Source: Xiphias gladius
Lineage: Eukaryota; Chordata; Actinopteri; Istiophoriformes; Xiphiidae
NCBI RefSeq assembly: GCF_016859285.1
Contig: NC_053401.1
Location: forward strand, 793,969 to 857,968
Length of the DNA: 64,000 nt
Reading direction: 5' to 3'
The position numbers were made by a program, and so were the translations under genes. Within the stretch, counting starts at the first letter, position 1. Each line of letters starts with the position of its first letter. Below the pieces are notes generated by a model. It saw only the letters and a list, made by a program, of their open reading frames with translations. It ran no database searches and was not told the origin of the DNA. Positions 60,541 through 64,000 of the stretch are shown here, in pieces.

Positions 60541-60556
60541 CTAGCGCCAACTACTG
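60541..60556 (-). promoter_or_regulatory. Weak CTCF-like motif
   Basis: The minus strand reads CCAGTAGTTGGCGC, one mismatch from the core. It lies between two other CTCF-like motifs. Confidence 0.3.
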
Positions 60557-60632
60557 GCCAACCATCATCAGATTCTGCGGAGCCTCTGAGACTGAATCGC
60601 ACACGGTGGTGTTTATTTATTGAAATATCCCA

Positions 60633-60690
60633 CGGCCCCAGCAAGATTTAGACCCGTTTACAAGACCGGGACTCTGGTCCCCTTTGGGAT
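60633..60690 (-). pseudogene. Relic of a tRNA-Thr gene
   Basis: On the + strand GGCCCCAGC, AGATTT and GTTTACAAGACC match the two intact tRNA-Thr genes (reverse sense) in order, but T-stem sequence is missing and the D arm is changed. The anticodon-loop segment is intact (TCTTGTAAAC on the minus strand), while the cloverleaf cannot form. Confidence 0.55.
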
Positions 60691-60876
60691 GAACCACCGG
60701 CTGGACCGCGCCCACACAGCTTGAAAAACAAGCAACCACGGAAGGATCCAAGAAAAAACAACTTTTTCAGGCTCATCGATCGAATTAGCAAATGTTCATG
60801 TGACAAATATGTAAATAAATAAACAAACTCTTAAAATGCTGACAAATCTATCAAATATAAAAGAAGCTTGTGTCGC

Positions 60877-60890
60877 TCACAAGGTGGCGC
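60877..60890 (+). promoter_or_regulatory. CTCF-like motif
   Basis: TCACAAGGTGGCGC, one mismatch from CCASYAGRKGGCGC, about 110 bp from the first tRNA-Thr gene. Confidence 0.45.
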
Positions 60891-60996
60891 TGTCTGCACA
60901 GAGAGGAACCTCCTGTTCTTTGGCTGATTTCATTGAGTCCAGCAACATGTCTGAGACGTGGTGGTCAAGGGAACCGTCACCACGGAAAAGGTACCG

Positions 60997-61069
60997 AGGC
61001 CCCAGCGAGATTTGAACTCGCGACCCCTGGTTTACAAGACCAGTGCTCTAACCCCTGAGCTATGGAGCC
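60997..61069 (-). tRNA. tRNA-Thr (anticodon UGU)
   Basis: 73 nt. Acceptor stem GGCTCCA pairs with TGGGGCC (one G-T pair), discriminator T. The D arm (TAGCTCAGGGGTTAGAGCA) carries the A box. Anticodon arm CTGGT-CTTGTAA-ACCAG gives TGT. The T arm GTCGCGAGTTCAAATCTCGC carries the B box. A TTTT run (60986-60989 on the + strand as AAAA) follows as RNA polymerase III terminator. It appears the same as vertebrate tRNA-Thr-TGT from memory. No intron. Confidence 0.97.
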
Positions 61070-61418
61070 CTGTGGGTGCTGCCCCCGCCGCCCCGACAAG
61101 ACGTCGGCCCCCTACCGAGAAACCACAACACTATGACGGTCACAAAGGTTTCAGGCTCATTAGGAAAAGAGGGAAGAAAAGGTGAAAAATCCGTTCAGGT
61201 GCAAAAAAGCTCGACGTTAAATTACCCACGGCCATGGAATCTGATAACAAATGAAAGAACACGCTTGTTTCTGGGCCAACGGCCGAATTTTACACCAAAC
61301 TACAGCGAACAAACGTTTCTTTTTTGACACTTTGCTCTGCAGTTATTCATCATGATCCTGCAGCGTCAGGGTCGCCGGGAGTCGACCTATGAGCACGTTT
61401 CCAACCCAAAACAGGGTC

Positions 61419-61491
61419 AGGCCCCAGCGAGATTTGAACTCGCGACCCCTGGTTTACAAGACCAGTGCTCTAACCCCTGAGCTATGGAGCC
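61419..61491 (-). tRNA. tRNA-Thr (anticodon UGU), second identical copy
   Basis: 73 nt, identical base for base to the copy at 60997-61069, 422 bp away in the same orientation. Flanks differ, so it is not an assembly echo of a longer block. The TTTT terminator lies at 61408-61411 (AAAA on +), eight bases past the end. Confidence 0.97.
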
Positions 61492-63216
61492 CTGCTCCTC
61501 CTTGGCCACACGGTGGTGCTGCGGGCACTCGGGACCTGAGGAGACGCCGGACTGTACTTTGCACTAGTATTTACTGGAATTTATTTGTTGTTCTGAAGCG
61601 TCTTGAATGCAGAGATTGCAACTGGGTCTAACACCTCTGCTGAATAAATGTAAAGCATTTTCTGCAACTAAAAAAAACTGACAAAAGGGACTGGAAACGA
61701 GCCTGGAGCTGTTCGTTGGACGAGGAAATAAAACCGGGAGTTGGAATACGACGACACTGGACTCTAACAAAGTCTTGAGGCCTGAGAGCAGAGGAGGAAG
61801 ACACGGCTCCGGCTCCGGCTCTCCATCGGCTCTGATTCTGACCAGATGGGACGAGGCCGACCTGTTATCTTTCCAGATGCGGTCGGGGCAGCAGAAGGAT
61901 TCGGGCTTTGCTTTGCCGCGGTGTCGCGTTACTCAGAGTCTTAACTCCTAGAAAAACAGAGAGGCAGAGGGCACGGCTCGAAGCCTGGGAACCACCGAGC
62001 ACCAACGCCGGCCAAACACTTCAGGTGTCTGAGCACACAAACAGGCCGGCTTCAGTGGGAGATGCCCTCCTCCCCCCCCAGCTCAGTTGTTTAGCGTTTG
62101 ATTTGGATTGAGGTGCGGAGGTCTTAGGGCGGGGGCACAGGCGTTTAGTTGGGAAAACTGAATCCTGTTGACCAGCGGGAGCCTGAGAGCTAAAAACGGG
62201 GGAAGACATTTCGACTGATGAGACCACAAAAAAGAAAAGAAAAAAACGTGAAAGTGTATTTTTCCGCTGAATATTAATGCCATCCTGAGCAAAACTCGCC
62301 TCCCAAACACAGAGGGAGCCCCTGAGAAACGCTTTTGTTTATATGCATACAGATATTTCCTGTAAATCTCAGGCCTAAAGAGAGAAATCGCCTCTTTGAA
62401 AACCGATCCGGCTCTGTTTCTACCTTCAGCATAGCGAACATCAAACGCTTCCCAGCGAGAGGAAAGCAGGAGGAAAATGGCCCCGATACATCCTGAGGTG
62501 GCAGCGCTCCAGCGCTCCTCATCCGCGGCCTACCTGACGTTAATTGTTTCTCTCTGTGGGAGAGGTTCCCCAAAACCACCGCTGTGTCGTTTCCCAGCGC
62601 CGCCTGCCCGAAATACTTTGGCCCGCGGTCAGACGTTTGTCGGTTCAAATCCCGAGGCCAGATATCGACTCCCGGCCTCCTGTCAGGACGAGCTGGGATG
62701 ATGCACGGCCCTGATGTTTCATTCATTTCATAATGTTAACCACAGTGGCTCTGGTTACCGGTCTCTAATGGGGTGGTTCTGATCCTGATTCTGGAGGTTC
62801 GGAGGCTCAGAACTCCCACCCTGACTAACCGGACTGGAAAAAAACCTTCAAGTTTTCCTGCAAGGCTTTTCCCTCAATTTTTTCCCCGGGTGAAATAGTG
62901 AAACTTTTCACCTCCTCGGGCCTCAGAAAATATTCAAAATAATCATTTAAGAAGGAAAAAAGAAGAGCGATCACCAGAGCCGGTACAGACCGAAACATAT
63001 CCGCACCACCGAGGATCAGAAACTACCAAAGTCAGATCAGATTCAAAATCCTCTTCGCCTCCTCCCCCCTGATTCGTTTCAGACTGTTTTATTCAGGCCA
63101 AGTTCCTAATACAGCTGCTTGTGTTTACCATTCGAGAGTTTTGGCTTCTTTCGGTTAAAAGAAAGAAGAAGTTTTTCGAAGGAAAACGTGAATGTTCCTC
63201 GAGGCTGCAGAAGAGA

Positions 63217-63370
63217 ATCTAGCATTATTTCACTTCGATGGATCTGCCGCTCACCCGTTTGCCTTTTGATCAATAAAACTAAAGAGACTTGTCCGTCACA
63301 ATATCTCAGCGCACGAGGTGGCGTCTCCAAATGTCTTGTTTTGTTTGACCGACGGTCCAAAACTGGATGT
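63217..63370 (+). repeat. Dispersed AT-rich repeat, fragment
   Basis: Contains CTCCAAATGTCTTGTTTTGT then TTGACCGACGGTCCAAAACT, the central block of the family. The left part is degenerate. Confidence 0.45.
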
Positions 63371-64000
63371 GGGACCACGAGGAGCGGCGAATCGTCACAC
63401 TTGCGAACCTACATCCAACCTTTGTTTAAAGGTCAACATGGCAGCCGGTTGACTTTCTACCTCCTGATCGATTACGTGAGCGCCGGCTGCAGATCTGCTG
63501 GTATCAGAAAAGTTTTTTTGAGGGGACCGCCCTGTAACATCACTGCAAAGATTTGTATTTTTCTACGCCAGATTCGAGCTAAATCTAAATTCCCTAAGCC
63601 CCAACAGCCTCGGATCCGGACCGACACACCGGCCCCTTTTCTAATCCAAGACCACGGCCGCGGATGGAGGAGGGTCAGAGGTCAGCAGCGTCGGCCGCCG
63701 TGTGATTTTTGCCTCACGGTTTTCACAGCGCCCGTGTTTTCCTTTCCACTCAGGTGGCGTTAACCCCGTCCCGAAATCCCATTAAGTGCGTATCACACGA
63801 CGGGTGTAGCTCTATTTCCCCTGACACGAGCAAAACAGGCCCCACACACGCTGAGTGTGGAAACTGCTGGAACGCGTTAGCGTCCACGTAAACCTGAGCA
63901 ACGCACAGTTTGAATCACTTTAAAGAGTCAGCGCTCTTCCTTTAGCAACCGGGCTCCAGACTCAAAGCGCTGCCACCGAAATGCGTTTCAGATGTGACCC

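Larger units (their letters stand above)
59151..64000. other. Region upstream of pthlh main exon, right edge
   Basis: Probably pthlh intron and possibly 5' flank. It holds two tRNA-Thr genes, one tRNA relic, CTCF-like motifs, a GAAAGA repeat and an AT-rich repeat fragment near 63217-63370. I looked on the minus strand for a short exon with ATG, hydrophobic core and phase-2 donor and did not find one. Confidence 0.5.

Noticed and set aside
62630..62665. GGTTCAAATCCCGAGG, a B-box-like string on the plus strand
   Set aside because: No matching A box or cloverleaf upstream; too short to call a tRNA or SINE.
1..64000. CRISPR arrays, prokaryotic operons, integrated viral genes
   Set aside because: No regular repeat-spacer pattern, no polymerase, capsid or envelope-like coding region, and the gene structure is plainly vertebrate.

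Overview
This is a vertebrate nuclear genomic window, most likely from a percomorph-type teleost fish. The genes are split into short exons with GT/AG borders. They encode vertebrate-specific proteins (LRP6, MANSC1, a C11orf98 homologue, PTHrP). The introns carry a tRNA-derived SINE and many decayed copies of an AT-rich dispersed repeat that I recall from percomorph genomes. There are also CA microsatellites and CpG-rich promoters. Nothing bacterial, viral or CRISPR-like was seen.

All four recognised genes read on the minus strand, in transcription order pthlh, c11orf98, mansc1, lrp6. (1) 658-32548: lrp6 coding exons 1-9 with the start codon and signal peptide. They give 685 codons, and the gene continues past the left edge. 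Exons 3-9 have the lengths I recall for mammalian LRP5/6 genes (198, 197, 132, 397, 172, 217 and 290 nt), and every splice phase joins cleanly. (2) 37780-43019: mansc1, encoding a signal peptide, a MANSC domain split over two exons, a very long Thr-rich stalk, a membrane segment and a short tail. The stalk exon contains an internal tandem duplication of about 770 bp and several frame-breaking indels. (3) 47977-50990: a complete four-exon homologue of human C11orf98 (124 codons plus stop). (4) 56.7-59.15 kb: the main exon of pthlh, encoding almost all of mature PTHrP, and a probable 3' UTR exon. The pre-pro exon was not found and probably lies beyond the right edge.

Right of pthlh are two identical tRNA-Thr(UGU) genes on the minus strand, a decayed relic of a third, and several CTCF-like motifs. 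CpG-rich promoter regions surround the starts of lrp6, mansc1 and c11orf98. The 41.4-46.5 kb stretch is unusually CpG-rich, and only mansc1 is recognised in it. The remainder is intron or intergenic DNA with microsatellites, a 32-bp minisatellite, several hairpins or foldbacks, and old repeats.

The genes do not form an operon. LRP6 is a Wnt co-receptor, PTHrP a secreted signalling peptide, MANSC1 a membrane protein of unclear role, and the C11orf98 homologue a small basic protein of unknown role. No undescribed biological system was identified. The most notable points are the disrupted mansc1 stalk, the tRNA/CTCF-like cluster, the foldback elements and the placement of c11orf98 among 12p-type neighbours.
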